NCBI RefSeq assembly: GCF_004210215.2
Contig: NZ_CP067394.1
Coordinates: 1 to 64,000, forward strand
Reading direction: 5' to 3'
DNA: 64,000 nt
Source: Cryobacterium sp. SO1
Lineage (GTDB): Bacteria; Actinomycetota; Actinomycetes; Actinomycetales; Microbacteriaceae
A model generated the notes under the pieces. It had not been told where the DNA came from. It worked only from the letters and a program-made list of their open reading frames with translations, and ran no database searches. Numbering within the stretch: the first letter of the stretch is position 1; the number at the start of each line of letters is the position of its first letter. Positions 41,011 to 50,281 of this stretch are shown in pieces. The translations under genes and the position numbers were made by a program.

Positions 41011-41660
41011 GCGATCGCCTCCGCCGCGGCATCCACCGTGAAGGCAGCCTCGGTGCAGTCGCGCAACTGCTCGACGGTGACGCCGGGGGCGAGACGGACC
41101 AGCTGCAGGCCGGCATCCGTGATGTCGAACACGGCGAGGTCGGAGATGATGCGGTCGACCACGCCCACGCCGGTGAGCGGCAGGGTGCACTCGGTGACGA
41201 TCTTGGCGGAGCCGTCGCGGGCGACGTGCTCGGTGAGCACCACCACGCGGGGGGTGCCGGCGACGAGGTCCATCGCGCCGCCCATGCCCTTGACCATCTT
41301 GCCCGGGATGGTCCAGTTGGCCAGGTCGCCGGCGCCGGAGACCTGCATGGCGCCGAGGATGGCCACCTTGACGTGGCCGCCGCGGATCATGCCGAACGAG
41401 GTGGCGGAGTCGAACACCGCCCCGCCCGGCAGGATCGTGACGGTCTGCTTGCCCGCGTTGATCAGGTCGGCGTCTTCCTCGCCGTCGAAGGGGAACGGGC
41501 CCATGCCCAGCAGCCCGTTCTCACTCTGCAGGGTGACCTGCACCCCGGCGGGCAGGTTGTTGGCCACCAGGGTGGGGATGCCGATGCCGAGGTTGACGTA
41601 GTCGCCGTCCTCCAGCTCGGCGGCCGCGATCGCGGCCATCTCGTCGCGGGTCCAGCTCAT
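41007..41660 (-). CDS. scoB: 3-oxoacid CoA-transferase subunit B
   Basis: This subunit carries the catalytic Glu of type I CoA-transferases. The 217 residues include [28 protein letters not shown] (with the catalytic Glu) and [23 protein letters not shown]. It fits ScoB/PcaJ/AtoA; the neighbours (3-hydroxybutyrate dehydrogenase, thiolase) favour acetoacetate as substrate. It overlaps subunit A upstream and thiolase downstream by four bases each. Confidence 0.93.
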   Translation of the reverse strand: MSWTRDEMAAIAAAELEDGDYVNLGIGIPTLVANNLPAGVQVTLQSENGLLGMGPFPFDGEEDADLINAGKQTVTILPGGAVFDSATSFGMIRGGHVKVAILGAMQVSGAGDLANWTIPGKMVKGMGGAMDLVAGTPRVVVLTEHVARDGSAKIVTECTLPLTGVGVVDRIISDLAVFDITDAGLQLVRLAPGVTVEQLRDCTEAAFTVDAAAEAIA

Positions 41661-42397
41661 CGCAGTGCTCCCTCGGGGCTGAAAGTGGTGTTGACGGTGT
41701 CGCGCTGGCGCACGGTGCGCTGCTCGATCGGCTTCTCGCGGGTCGTGGCCGGCACGAGGCGTTGCACGTAGACACCGGGGGTGATCACCCGGTTGGGGTC
41801 GAGTTCGCCGGCCAGCACGATGTGCTCGGCCTCGGCGATGGTGAGGCGGCCGGCCGTGGCGACCACCGGGTTGAAGTTGCGGGCGGTGTAACGGTAGGTG
41901 AGGTTGCCGGCGGTGTCGGCGGTGTGCGCGCGAACCAGGGACACATCGGCAACGATCGCGCGTTCCTGCACGTAGCGCTGACCGTCGAAGTCGGCGTGCG
42001 GTTTGCCGTCGGCCACCTGGGTGCCCACCCCGGTCTTGGTGTAGAACGCGGGGATGCCCGAACCGCCGGCCCGCAGCCGCTCGGCGAGGGTGCCCTGTGG
42101 GCTGAACTCCACCTCGAGGCGGCCGTCGAGGAACTGCTCGGCGAAGAGCCTGTTCTCGCCCACGTAGGAGGCGATGACCTTCCGCACCTGACCGGCCTCG
42201 AGCAGCAGGCCGAGGCCCAGGCCGTCGACGCCCATGTTGTTCGAGACCACGGTGATGCCTCTCACGCCGGAGTCACGCACGGCCTCGATCAGGTCGGCGG
42301 GGATGCCGCTGAGGCCGAAACCGCCGACCGCGAGCACGCAGCCGTCGGTGAGGGTGCCGGCCAAGGCCTCGGCGGCGCTGAGGTGCAGTGTTGTCAT
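41657..42397 (-). CDS. scoA: 3-oxoacid CoA-transferase subunit A
   Basis: The 246-residue alpha subunit of a type I CoA-transferase transfers CoA from succinyl-CoA to a 3-oxoacid, probably acetoacetate. Characteristic stretches are [16 protein letters not shown] (CoA-transferase signature 1), [28 protein letters not shown] and [11 protein letters not shown]. It follows the dehydrogenase gene by 45 bp and overlaps scoB by four bases. Confidence 0.93.
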   Translation of the reverse strand: MTTLHLSAAEALAGTLTDGCVLAVGGFGLSGIPADLIEAVRDSGVRGITVVSNNMGVDGLGLGLLLEAGQVRKVIASYVGENRLFAEQFLDGRLEVEFSPQGTLAERLRAGGSGIPAFYTKTGVGTQVADGKPHADFDGQRYVQERAIVADVSLVRAHTADTAGNLTYRYTARNFNPVVATAGRLTIAEAEHIVLAGELDPNRVITPGVYVQRLVPATTREKPIEQRTVRQRDTVNTTFSPEGALR

Positions 42398-42442
42398 CGG
42401 AGTCTCCTCTGGGTCACGGTGGGGCAGGATGGGCGGGATCGC

Positions 42443-43189
42443 TCAGGCGGTCCAGCCGCCGTCCATCAGGTACGACGAGCCGGTGACCATGGCCGCCTCG
42501 CGGGAAGCGAGGAATGCCACCAGGGCGGCGACCTCGGCGGGTTCGACAAGCCGTTTGATCGCGTTCTTGGCCAGGATCACCTCGTGCATCACCTCATCGG
42601 TGGGGATGCCGTGCGCCTCGGCCTGTGCCGTGATCTGGCGTTCGAGCAGGGGCGTGCGCACATAGCCCGGGTTGACACAATTGCTGGTGACCCCGTGGTC
42701 GCCGCCCTCGAGCGCGGTCACCTTGGACAGGCCCTCGAGGCCGTGCTTGGCGGTGACGTAGGCGGACTTGAACGCGGAGGCGCGCAGCCCGTGCACCGAG
42801 GAGACGTTGATGATGCGTCCATGCCCCTTGGCGTACATGCGCGGCAGGGCGGCCCGGATCAGCAGGAACGGCACCTCCACCATGAGCGTCTGCATCCGGC
42901 GGAACTCCGCCGGGTCGAACGCCTCGATGGGGCTGATGGTCTGGTACCCGGCGTTGTTGACCAGGATGTCGGCCTCGAGTACGAGCTCGTCAAGCGCGGC
43001 AGTGTCGAGCAGGTCGACGACCCAGGCCTCGCCCCGGACCTCCCCGGCCACCCGCTCGGCGGCCTCGGCATCCCGGTCGGCGACGATCACGTGGGCGCCC
43101 TGGGCGGCCAGGGCCGCCGCGCAGGCGGCACCGATGCCGCCGGCGCCGCCGGTGATGACGGCTGTTTGGCCGGAGAGGTCGCTGACCAT
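42443..43189 (-). CDS. bdhA: 3-hydroxybutyrate dehydrogenase (short-chain dehydrogenase)
   Basis: The enzyme oxidises 3-hydroxybutyrate to acetoacetate with NAD. The 248-residue SDR has TGGAGGIG, NNAGYQTISPIEAF, the Ser-Tyr-Lys catalytic set in NVSSVHGLRAS and SAYVTAKHGLEGLSKV, and CVNPGYVRTPLLERQI. The HGLRAS, LLERQI and GSSYLMDGGWTA stretches match 3-hydroxybutyrate dehydrogenases closely. Its ATG overlaps the stop codon of the transporter by one base. Confidence 0.92.
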   Translation of the reverse strand: MVSDLSGQTAVITGGAGGIGAACAAALAAQGAHVIVADRDAEAAERVAGEVRGEAWVVDLLDTAALDELVLEADILVNNAGYQTISPIEAFDPAEFRRMQTLMVEVPFLLIRAALPRMYAKGHGRIINVSSVHGLRASAFKSAYVTAKHGLEGLSKVTALEGGDHGVTSNCVNPGYVRTPLLERQITAQAEAHGIPTDEVMHEVILAKNAIKRLVEPAEVAALVAFLASREAAMVTGSSYLMDGGWTA

Positions 43190-44577
43190 CAGAGGCTGCC
43201 GACGGGGGTCAGGCCGTGCTTCTCGGCATCCACCTTGTCGACCTCGCGCAGGGAGATGCCGCGGGTCTCCTTGAGGGTCACCACGGCCACCAGGGTGACG
43301 GCGCACGCCGCGGCCACGTAAATGGCCACCGGCAGCCAGGAGTTGTATTCCTTGAGCAGCGCCGTGGCGATGATCGGGGCCATCGATCCGGCCAGGATCG
43401 AGGTGACCTGGTAGCCGAGCGAGACGCCTGAGTAGCGCATCCGGGTGGGGAACATCTCGGCCATGATCGCGGGCTGGCCGGCGTACATCAGCGCGTGGAA
43501 GCAGAGCCCGATGGTGATCGCCAGCACGATCAGTGCCGGGTTCTGGGTGTCGAACATCGGGAAGGCGAAGAACGCCCAGGTGGAGCCGAGGATGGCGCCG
43601 GCGAGGTAGACGGGCTTGCGACCGAGGCGGTCGGAGAGCTGGCCGACCTGCGGGATCACCAGGAAGTGCACAACGTGGGCGATCAGCAACGCCAGCAGCA
43701 GGCTGCTGGTGTTGTACTCGTGCACGGTGACCAGGTACACGATCGAGAAGCTCACGATGATGTAATACAGGATGTTCTCGGCGAAGCGCAGGCCCATGGC
43801 GCCCAGGATGCCCTTCGGGTATTTGCGCACCACCTCGAGCACACCGTAGTTGGTGGCCTTGTCGGCCTCCACCTGGGCGCGGGCCTCGAGGAAGATCGGT
43901 GCTTCGCTGACGTGGGTGCGGATGTAGTAGCCGACCACGACGATGATCGCGGAGAGCCAGAACGCCACGCGCCAGCCCCAGCTGAGGAACTGGTCGGCGG
44001 GCAGGGTCCAGGACATGGTCAGCAATACCAGCGTGGCGAGCAGATTGCCCACCGGCACGGCGGACTGCGGCCAGCTGGACCAGAACCCGCGGGACTGGTT
44101 CGGGCTGTGCTCGGCCACGAGCAGCACGGCGCCGCCCCACTCGCCGCCGACGGCGAAGCCCTGGATGAAGCGCAACGCCACCAGCAGAGCGGGCGCCCAG
44201 TAGCCGATGGTGTCGAAGCCGGGCAGGCAGCCCATCAGGAAGGTCGCGACACCGACCAGCACGATGGTGAGCTGCAGGGTGTGCTTGCGGCCGAGCCGGT
44301 CGCCGATCTGGCCGAAGACGATGCCGCCAAGCGGCCGGGCGATGAAGCCCACCGCATAGGTAAGGAACGCGGCGATGATGCCGTCGAGCTGGCTGCCCGC
44401 GTTGGGGAAGAAGACCGTGGCGAAGACCAGGCTCGCCGCCGTGGCGTAGAGGAAGAATTCGTACCACTCGACGACCGTGCCGACCATGGAGGCGGCAACG
44501 ACCTTCTTCAGGCCCGAGGTTTCGCTGGTGGGGGAGGGGCCGCTTGTGGCGGTGGTGACACGCGAGTTCGCGCTCAT
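43189..44577 (-). CDS. MFS transporter, metabolite:H+ symporter (MHS) family
   Basis: MHS-family permeases import organic acids, osmolytes or aromatic acids. The 462-residue protein has 12 helices and family motifs FIARPLGGIVFGQIGDRLGR and RFIQGFAVGGEWGGAVLLVAEH. Its place as first gene of the 3-hydroxybutyrate operon suggests it imports 3-hydroxybutyrate or acetoacetate. The ATG at 44577 has an AAGGAG ribosome site seven bases upstream; an in-frame start 20 codons earlier is unlikely. A divergent LysR gene lies 153 bp upstream. Confidence 0.9.
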   Translation of the reverse strand: MSANSRVTTATSGPSPTSETSGLKKVVAASMVGTVVEWYEFFLYATAASLVFATVFFPNAGSQLDGIIAAFLTYAVGFIARPLGGIVFGQIGDRLGRKHTLQLTIVLVGVATFLMGCLPGFDTIGYWAPALLVALRFIQGFAVGGEWGGAVLLVAEHSPNQSRGFWSSWPQSAVPVGNLLATLVLLTMSWTLPADQFLSWGWRVAFWLSAIIVVVGYYIRTHVSEAPIFLEARAQVEADKATNYGVLEVVRKYPKGILGAMGLRFAENILYYIIVSFSIVYLVTVHEYNTSSLLLALLIAHVVHFLVIPQVGQLSDRLGRKPVYLAGAILGSTWAFFAFPMFDTQNPALIVLAITIGLCFHALMYAGQPAIMAEMFPTRMRYSGVSLGYQVTSILAGSMAPIIATALLKEYNSWLPVAIYVAAACAVTLVAVVTLKETRGISLREVDKVDAEKHGLTPVGSL

Positions 44578-44717
44578 GGGGATCTCCTTGAGTATCGGCA
44601 TTGACACTGGATGGGGGAAGGACTCGTCGTTCTGCACGCGAGGGGCCGCGAACGGCTCCCCTGAGTATTCCGTCTCCCCTTGGCTGCGGCAATGACCACT
44701 TCACCACTCCGGATGTG

Positions 44718-44730
44718 CATAATTGCAGAT
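44718..44730 (+). promoter_or_regulatory. -10 element of leaderless lysR transcript
   Basis: CATAAT at 44718-44723 ends seven bases before the ATG at 44731. The same -10-to-ATG distance occurs at crgA, the sortase gene and the deoR gene. Confidence 0.5.
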
Positions 44731-45639
44731 ATGACCGACTCTCGCGTCGCCACCCCGGCCAATCCCGACGACCTGCTGGTGCTGCTCGCCGTGGCGAGGA
44801 CCGGCCGCTTCACCACCGCCGCCGAATCCCTCGGCCTCAGTCACACCACAATCTCCCGGCGCATCGCGGCCCTGGAGGCGGCGCTGGCCGGTCGGGTGCT
44901 CTCCCGTACGGCGGGAGGCTGGGAGCTCACGGACCTGGGCACCCGGGCGGTGCGCGCGGCCGAGAACGTGGAGGCTGCCCTCGATCTGTTGGGCGGGCAG
45001 GCGGACGGCGGGGAGCTCTCCGGGGTGGTGCGGTTGAGCGCGACGGATGGCTTCAGCGCGTTCATCGCGGCCCCGGCCGTTGTCGACCTGCAGCGCACGC
45101 ATCCGGGGCTGCGGGTGGAAATCGTCACGGTGACCCGTCAGGCGCTGCAGCACCGCTCCGGCCTGGACATCGAGGTGGTGGTCGGCCGGCCCCAGGCGCA
45201 TCGGGCCGAGGCGTTCGAACTCGGCCGCTACACCCTGGGAATGTACGCGTCGCGGGAGTACCTGGCCCGGAACGGCACGCCGGCCGACGTGGCCGAGCTG
45301 GTGGAGCATCCACTGGTCTACTTCGTCGACTCGATGCTGCAGGTGGACGATCTGGATGCGCCCCGCCGGCGGGTGCCCACCATGCGGGGCTCGCTGAGTT
45401 CGACGAATGTGTTCGTGCAGATCGAAGCCACCCGGGTGGGCGGCGGTATCGGCCTGCTGCCCTGCTTCATGGCCGACCGGCACGACGACCTGATGCGGGT
45501 GCTGCCGACGGAGTTCGCCGAGGAACTGCCGTACTGGATGGTGCTGCGGCCCGAGGCGCAGCGCCAGCCGGTGATCTCGGTCGTGGTGGAGGCGCTGCGG
45601 TCGCAAATGGTGACGGTGGCTTCGGCGCTCCGCGGCTGA
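44731..45639 (+). CDS. LysR-family transcriptional regulator
   Basis: The 302-residue protein has an N-terminal winged helix (about 10-68, RFTTAAESLGLSHTTISRRIAALE) and a C-terminal co-inducer domain ending in a LysR-like sensor. It is divergent from the transporter-bdhA-scoA-scoB-thiolase operon and probably controls it, sensing a pathway intermediate. The ATG at 44731 is chosen over an upstream TTG because of the leaderless -10 arrangement and the normal family N-terminus. It ends convergently with xylB. Confidence 0.9.
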   Translation: MTDSRVATPANPDDLLVLLAVARTGRFTTAAESLGLSHTTISRRIAALEAALAGRVLSRTAGGWELTDLGTRAVRAAENVEAALDLLGGQADGGELSGVVRLSATDGFSAFIAAPAVVDLQRTHPGLRVEIVTVTRQALQHRSGLDIEVVVGRPQAHRAEAFELGRYTLGMYASREYLARNGTPADVAELVEHPLVYFVDSMLQVDDLDAPRRRVPTMRGSLSSTNVFVQIEATRVGGGIGLLPCFMADRHDDLMRVLPTEFAEELPYWMVLRPEAQRQPVISVVVEALRSQMVTVASALRG

Positions 45640-45771
45640 GTCCCGCCTTCGGCTGGACTCTCGACGCCGACAGCGTCCAGCGCCCGGCACGAACCCGCGA
45701 GCCGTGAGCTGAAGCCCCCGACAGAGTCGAATTCTCGGGCGCCGCTCGCCGCTCGCGGGCGTGCGGGTGGA
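45640..45771. other. Convergent intergenic region with hairpin halves
   Basis: These 132 bp separate lysR and xylB, both of which end here. CCCGCGAG at 45695-45702 pairs with CTCGCGGG at 45752-45759, and CCGTGAGCT beside the first arm resembles part of the hairpin at 56104. It may be a bidirectional terminator. Confidence 0.4.
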
Positions 45772-47208
45772 TCAGGCGGGGCGGGTGGCCGTGAGGTCGC
45801 GGACGGCCGCGTACTGGTCACGCACCCCAGGGGTGGGCGTCGCGCGGTAGGTGTCGCTGTGGGAGAGCGCCCAGGCCGGTGGTCGGTCGCCGCCGAGCAG
45901 GGCCCAGGCGGCCTGCCTCGCGGCGCCGTCGGCGACGTACTCGCCCTGGCTCGGCACGGTGACGTCGAGGCCGAGCACGGCGGGGGCGAGGCGTCGTACC
46001 GCCTCGGACTGGGCGCCGCCGCCGATCAGGAACACGTGGTGAACGGGCACGCCCTGGTCGCGCAGCGCGTCGAGGCCGTCGGCCATGGCGCAAAGCATGC
46101 CCTCCACGGCGGCCCTGGCGAAGTGCGCCGGGGTGGTGTTCACGTTCCGCAGCCCGTGCAGGGCACCGGTGGCGTTGGGCCGGTTCGGGGTGCGCTCGCC
46201 CTCGAGGTACGGGATCAGCACGAGGCCGTCGGACCCGGCCGGCGCCGAGAGCGCCAGGGCGCTGAGCCCGGCATGGTCCACGCCGAGCATTCGGGCGGCT
46301 GCGTCGAGCACCTGGGCGGCGTTCAGGGTGCAGGCCAACGGCAGGAAGGCGCCGGTCGCATCGGCGAACCCGGTGACCAGTCCACTGGCATCCGTCGTGG
46401 GGGTGGCGGAGATCGCCGAAACCACACCGGAGGTGCCGATCGAGATCGCCACGTCACCCTCGGACAGGCCGAGGCCAAGGGCCGCCGCGGCGTTGTCGCC
46501 GGCGCCGGCACCGAGCACGATGCCGCCGGGGGTCTGGCCGGCGATGGCACCGGGCCCGATCACCGTCGGCAGCACCGTGTCGTGGCCGAGGCCCAGGATC
46601 AGCAGGTCGCGCCGGTAGTCTTCGTCGATCGGCGACCAGTAGCCGGTGCCAGAGGCATCCGACCGGTCGGTGGTGAGGCAGGCCAGCCCCGCTGCCCCCG
46701 ACCCGGCGCCGTTTCCGGCCAAACGCCAGGTGAGCCAGTCGTGCGGCAGGGCCACCGCGCCCACCCGCCCCGCGTTCAGCGGCTCGGCGTCGCGCAGCCA
46801 GCGCAGCTTGGTGACGGTGAGCGATGCCACCGGAACCGAGCCGATGATGCTCGCCCACGCCGCCGCGCCGGCCACGGGGTCGCCGTCGCCGAGTTCGGCG
46901 ATGAGGTCGAGGGCGGCCTGGGCCGACCGGGTGTCGTTCCAGAGCAGGGCGTCCCGCACCACGGCTCCGGTGGAGTCGAGCGCCACCATTCCGTGCTGTT
47001 GCCCGCCGACGGCCAGTGCCGAGACATCGGCCAAGCCGCCCGCGTCGGTGATCGCCACCTGTAGGGCGTGCCACCAGCGATCCGGGTGGATCGAGGTGCC
47101 GTCGGGATGCGAGGCCCGGCCGGTGCGCACGAGCGCGCCGGTCGTGGCATCGCGGATGACGATTTTGCAGGACTGGGTGGAGGAATCCACACCCGCGACC
47201 AAGGTCAT
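45772..47208 (-). CDS. xylB: Xylulokinase (FGGY family)
   Basis: Xylulokinase phosphorylates D-xylulose to D-xylulose 5-phosphate, feeding the pentose phosphate pathway. The 478-residue protein shows the FGGY fold: [15 protein letters not shown] at the start, the substrate segment [11 protein letters not shown], and [17 protein letters not shown] and [13 protein letters not shown] in the nucleotide site. The ATG at 47208 overlaps the stop of the dehydrogenase gene by four bases. In this cluster it probably receives xylulose made from an imported pentitol. Confidence 0.92.
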   Translation of the reverse strand: MTLVAGVDSSTQSCKIVIRDATTGALVRTGRASHPDGTSIHPDRWWHALQVAITDAGGLADVSALAVGGQQHGMVALDSTGAVVRDALLWNDTRSAQAALDLIAELGDGDPVAGAAAWASIIGSVPVASLTVTKLRWLRDAEPLNAGRVGAVALPHDWLTWRLAGNGAGSGAAGLACLTTDRSDASGTGYWSPIDEDYRRDLLILGLGHDTVLPTVIGPGAIAGQTPGGIVLGAGAGDNAAAALGLGLSEGDVAISIGTSGVVSAISATPTTDASGLVTGFADATGAFLPLACTLNAAQVLDAAARMLGVDHAGLSALALSAPAGSDGLVLIPYLEGERTPNRPNATGALHGLRNVNTTPAHFARAAVEGMLCAMADGLDALRDQGVPVHHVFLIGGGAQSEAVRRLAPAVLGLDVTVPSQGEYVADGAARQAAWALLGGDRPPAWALSHSDTYRATPTPGVRDQYAAVRDLTATRPA

Positions 47209-48749
47209 CGGGCGCCGAGGCTCTCGGGGACGGATGCGACGACGACGTCCCGGTCTGACCCCAGCAGGATCTCCAGGGTGCGGCGGGCGCCCACGCTGTG
47301 CAGTAGGCCCAGCGCCCGGTCGTACTCGGTCACAAAGATCTCGCTCTCGATCAGGCTGCCGAACAGGTCGCGGTCGCGGAGGAAGGAGTGGCTGTCGATC
47401 GGGTAACCGGCCGCGCTCGCCATGACGCGCTCCTTGATGCGGTCGCACACATCGATCGGCGCGCCCTGCTCGTCGACACCCTCGGCGTAACGGGCCCAGC
47501 TCGCCACGATCGCGGCGGAGAGCTCAACCTGGCCGCCGGCGGCCAACTGGTCGTTGACGACCGGCAGCAGCCACTTCGGGATGCGGTCAGAGGACTCGTT
47601 GCAGAGCCGCGCCACGGTGTCGCGCACGCTCGGGTTGGAGAACCGTTCGATCAGGTCCGCTTTGTAGGCCTCGAGGTCGATCCCGGGAACCGGCTTGAGC
47701 GTCGGGGTGCCCTCGCGGTCCATGTAGGCCCGCAGGAACTCGGCGATCAACGGGTCACCGGCTGCCTCGTGCACCAGCCGGTAGCCCATCAGATGAGCGA
47801 AGTAACACAGGCCCTGGTGGCTGGCGTTGAGCAGGCGCAGCTTCATCAGCTCGTAGGGCTCGACGTCGGCGACGAGTTGGGTGCGGCTCTGCTCCAGCGG
47901 CGGGCGTCCGTCGGTGAAGGTGTCCTGCAGCACCCACTGGAAGAACGGTTCGCAGACCACGGGCCAGTCGTCGGTGACGCCGAACGTGTCGGCGACGAGG
48001 GTGCGGTCGGCGTCGGTGGTGCCGGGGGTGATCCGGTCGACCATGCAGTTCGGGAAGGCGACCTCGGCGTCGATCCAGGCGGACAACTCCGGGTCTTTTG
48101 CGGCGGCGAAGGCGACGAAGGTGCGGTGGGCCACTTCACCGTTGTTCTGCAGGTTGTCGCAAGACATCACCGTGAACGGGGTGATACCGCGGTCGCGGCG
48201 TCGGCGCAGGGCCTCGACCGTGATGCCGAACGCGGTGGCCGGCCTGCTGCCGGGCTCGAGGTCCGCGGCGACCTGCGGGTTGGTGAGGTCGAAAGCCCCG
48301 GTCACGGGGTGGATGTTGTAACCGCCCTCGGTGACGGTGAGGGACACGATGCGCACGCCAGGGCTCGCCATCCGTTCGATCACGGCTTCGACGTCGTCTG
48401 GGGCGAACATGAAGTCGATGATCGAGCCGATCACCCGGCCCTCGAGGTGGCCGTCGGCGTGCTTCTCGACCAGGGTGTAGAGGCCGCCCTGGGAGCGCAT
48501 CACGTCGCGCATCCTGGCGTCGCCGGGCAGGACGCCGATGCCGCAGATGGCCCAGTCGCGGGCCAGGCCCTGACCGAGCAGGTCGTCGATCATGAGCGCC
48601 TGGTGCGCGCGATGGAAACCGCCGACGCCGAAGTGCATGATGCCGGCGGTGAGGCCGGCGCGCTCGTAGCCGGGAACGGTGACGGTCGCGGCCAGGGTGG
48701 CGAGGTTCTCGGGGCGGAGGGCGGTGGTGGGAGTGTTCGATGCGGTCAT
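47205..48749 (-). CDS. Polyol dehydrogenase (mannitol/D-arabinitol 2-dehydrogenase family)
   Basis: Long-chain polyol dehydrogenases oxidise mannitol, D-arabinitol or similar polyols at C2 with NAD. The 514-residue protein has the N-terminal Rossmann segment [16 protein letters not shown] and the catalytic Lys-Asn-His set in [15 protein letters not shown]. With xylulokinase downstream and an RbtT-like transporter upstream, D-arabinitol to D-xylulose is the likeliest route (as in Klebsiella dalTDK); mannitol or sorbitol is an alternative. AAGGA precedes the ATG. Confidence 0.9.
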   Translation of the reverse strand: MTASNTPTTALRPENLATLAATVTVPGYERAGLTAGIMHFGVGGFHRAHQALMIDDLLGQGLARDWAICGIGVLPGDARMRDVMRSQGGLYTLVEKHADGHLEGRVIGSIIDFMFAPDDVEAVIERMASPGVRIVSLTVTEGGYNIHPVTGAFDLTNPQVAADLEPGSRPATAFGITVEALRRRRDRGITPFTVMSCDNLQNNGEVAHRTFVAFAAAKDPELSAWIDAEVAFPNCMVDRITPGTTDADRTLVADTFGVTDDWPVVCEPFFQWVLQDTFTDGRPPLEQSRTQLVADVEPYELMKLRLLNASHQGLCYFAHLMGYRLVHEAAGDPLIAEFLRAYMDREGTPTLKPVPGIDLEAYKADLIERFSNPSVRDTVARLCNESSDRIPKWLLPVVNDQLAAGGQVELSAAIVASWARYAEGVDEQGAPIDVCDRIKERVMASAAGYPIDSHSFLRDRDLFGSLIESEIFVTEYDRALGLLHSVGARRTLEILLGSDRDVVVASVPESLGAR

Positions 48750-48795
48750 TGTCTTGTCCTTGCTTGGTGTTGCAACAATCGGTGGGGTTGACGCG

Positions 48796-50157
48796 CTAGC
48801 GGGTGAGGAGGTCCATCTCCGTTTCCCGGATGCCGATGGCCGGCGGCACGCCGTCGAAGCCGGGCTGGGTGCCGCGCAGCGCTGCGGACATCGCGGCAGC
48901 GACGAGATAGAGCGCGGAGAAGAGCACGACGAGGCCGAAGGCTCCGAGGCTGCTGTAGAGCAGGGCGACGAGCAGCGGGCCGGCAAAGACGGCGGCGCCG
49001 ATGCCGAGGTTGTACGAGCTCATGGCGGCGCCCGGCTGCTGGGGGGCCAGGGAGACGGCGATGGCCGAGAGCGGCACGAAGCCGGCCAGGCCGATGCCGA
49101 AGATCGCACCGACGAGCAGGGTGAGGGCGTAGGCGAACGGCCAACCCTGGCTGATCGCGAAGTCCGGCACCACGTAGAGGCCCAGCATCGACACGGCGCA
49201 GAGCACGGCGCCGTACCAGGTGACCGTGCGGCTCCAGCCGTTGCGGTCGCCGAGCCAGCCGAAGAACAGGTTGAACGGGATGTTCACCGCGTAGATGACC
49301 GTGGTGAGGATGAGGAACTGGCCGATGCTCCAGTGGAACCTGTCGACGAACAGGGCGGGGAAGAAGATCGCCATGCCGTAGGTGGGGATCGAGTTGATCA
49401 TGCGGGTGAGCATGACCATCAGCACCTTGGGCTTCGTGGCCAGCAGTTTGAGGCCGAAGGTGAGAACCGTGAAGACCTCGTCGGAATTGGTCACCAGGGG
49501 GGCGCGGCCGATTTTCTCCTTGACGCCGATCAACGCGACGGCGGTGCCCAGCGCCGCCAGTCCCAGCGACACCCAGAGGGTCTGGAACATCGACAGGTGG
49601 AAGATGTCCAGGGTGCTGGTGGCGACCAGAGCGCCGAGGGTGGGCAGGCCCGCGGTGAATGCCACGTAGAACCAACCGATCGAGCTGGCCAGTCGCTTGG
49701 GATTGGCGGTGGCGGTGATCCAGACCAGGAAACCGTAAGCGAAGAACGGGTAGCCGAAGCCCCGCAGTCCGTACGTGATGAAGATCAGCACCACATTGCT
49801 GGAGTTGAGCGCCAGGATGAGGAAGGCGAGCTCAAAGAACACCCAGATGCCGGCGCCGATCATCATCACCCGCCGCGGGCCCCACAGGTCGGAGAGGGCG
49901 GCGGAGAAGAACGCCGCGATCGCCACGGCAACGCCGTAGACGGTGACGAGCAGGCCGACCAGGGGGATGGAGAAGCCGTGTTCGCCGGTGAGGAACGGGG
50001 AGAGGATGTTCGTCTCGACCCCGTCGCCGATCATGAAAAGCGCCAGTCCGACGAACCCCCAGATGAGTGGGCGGGGTAATCCGAGCCTGTCGAGGATGCC
50101 CTCTCGGGTCTCGGTCTTCGATCCGGTGGGCGGGTTATGCGTTGCCTGTGATGCCAT
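48796..50157 (-). CDS. MFS polyol permease (RbtT/DalT-like)
   Basis: The 453-residue protein has about 12 helices and resembles ribitol/arabinitol permeases: LPRPLIWGFVGLALFMIGDGVE near the start, GLRGFGYPFFAYGFLVW in the middle of the first half. It would import a pentitol by proton symport. It is first in the operon before the dehydrogenase (46 bp gap). The promoter region is shared with the divergent DeoR gene. Confidence 0.89.
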   Translation of the reverse strand: MASQATHNPPTGSKTETREGILDRLGLPRPLIWGFVGLALFMIGDGVETNILSPFLTGEHGFSIPLVGLLVTVYGVAVAIAAFFSAALSDLWGPRRVMMIGAGIWVFFELAFLILALNSSNVVLIFITYGLRGFGYPFFAYGFLVWITATANPKRLASSIGWFYVAFTAGLPTLGALVATSTLDIFHLSMFQTLWVSLGLAALGTAVALIGVKEKIGRAPLVTNSDEVFTVLTFGLKLLATKPKVLMVMLTRMINSIPTYGMAIFFPALFVDRFHWSIGQFLILTTVIYAVNIPFNLFFGWLGDRNGWSRTVTWYGAVLCAVSMLGLYVVPDFAISQGWPFAYALTLLVGAIFGIGLAGFVPLSAIAVSLAPQQPGAAMSSYNLGIGAAVFAGPLLVALLYSSLGAFGLVVLFSALYLVAAAMSAALRGTQPGFDGVPPAIGIRETEMDLLTR

Positions 50158-50223
50158 TATTCGCGTCCTTACGATGGGCCATCAAAAATCAATTCGCCAA
50201 AAGTAACACAGTTATTACCATAA

Positions 50224-50242
50224 TTATCATTCTTGATGATAA
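50224..50242. promoter_or_regulatory. Operator-like inverted repeat in polyol operon promoter
   Basis: TTATCAT-TCTTG-ATGATAA is a perfect 7-bp inverted repeat in an AT-rich stretch (about 50195-50245) between the divergent transporter and DeoR genes. A second imperfect repeat GTAAC...GTTATTAC lies at about 50203-50219. Binding by the adjacent DeoR protein is inferred. Confidence 0.6.
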
Positions 50243-50244
50243 AT

Positions 50245-50281
50245 CTGACTGAAGTGCGGAATCTGACGTATCATTGTGAAC
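50245..50281 (+). promoter_or_regulatory. Leaderless promoter of deoR-family gene
   Basis: CTGACT at 50245-50250 and TATCAT at 50269-50274 are 18 bases apart. TATCAT ends seven bases before the ATG at 50282. The operator-like repeat immediately precedes the -35, consistent with autoregulation. Confidence 0.5.

Noticed and set aside
42443..44707. Single 754-codon frame spanning the transporter and 3-hydroxybutyrate dehydrogenase
   Set aside because: The first two thirds are out of frame with the MFS protein; the dehydrogenase has its own ATG at 43189.
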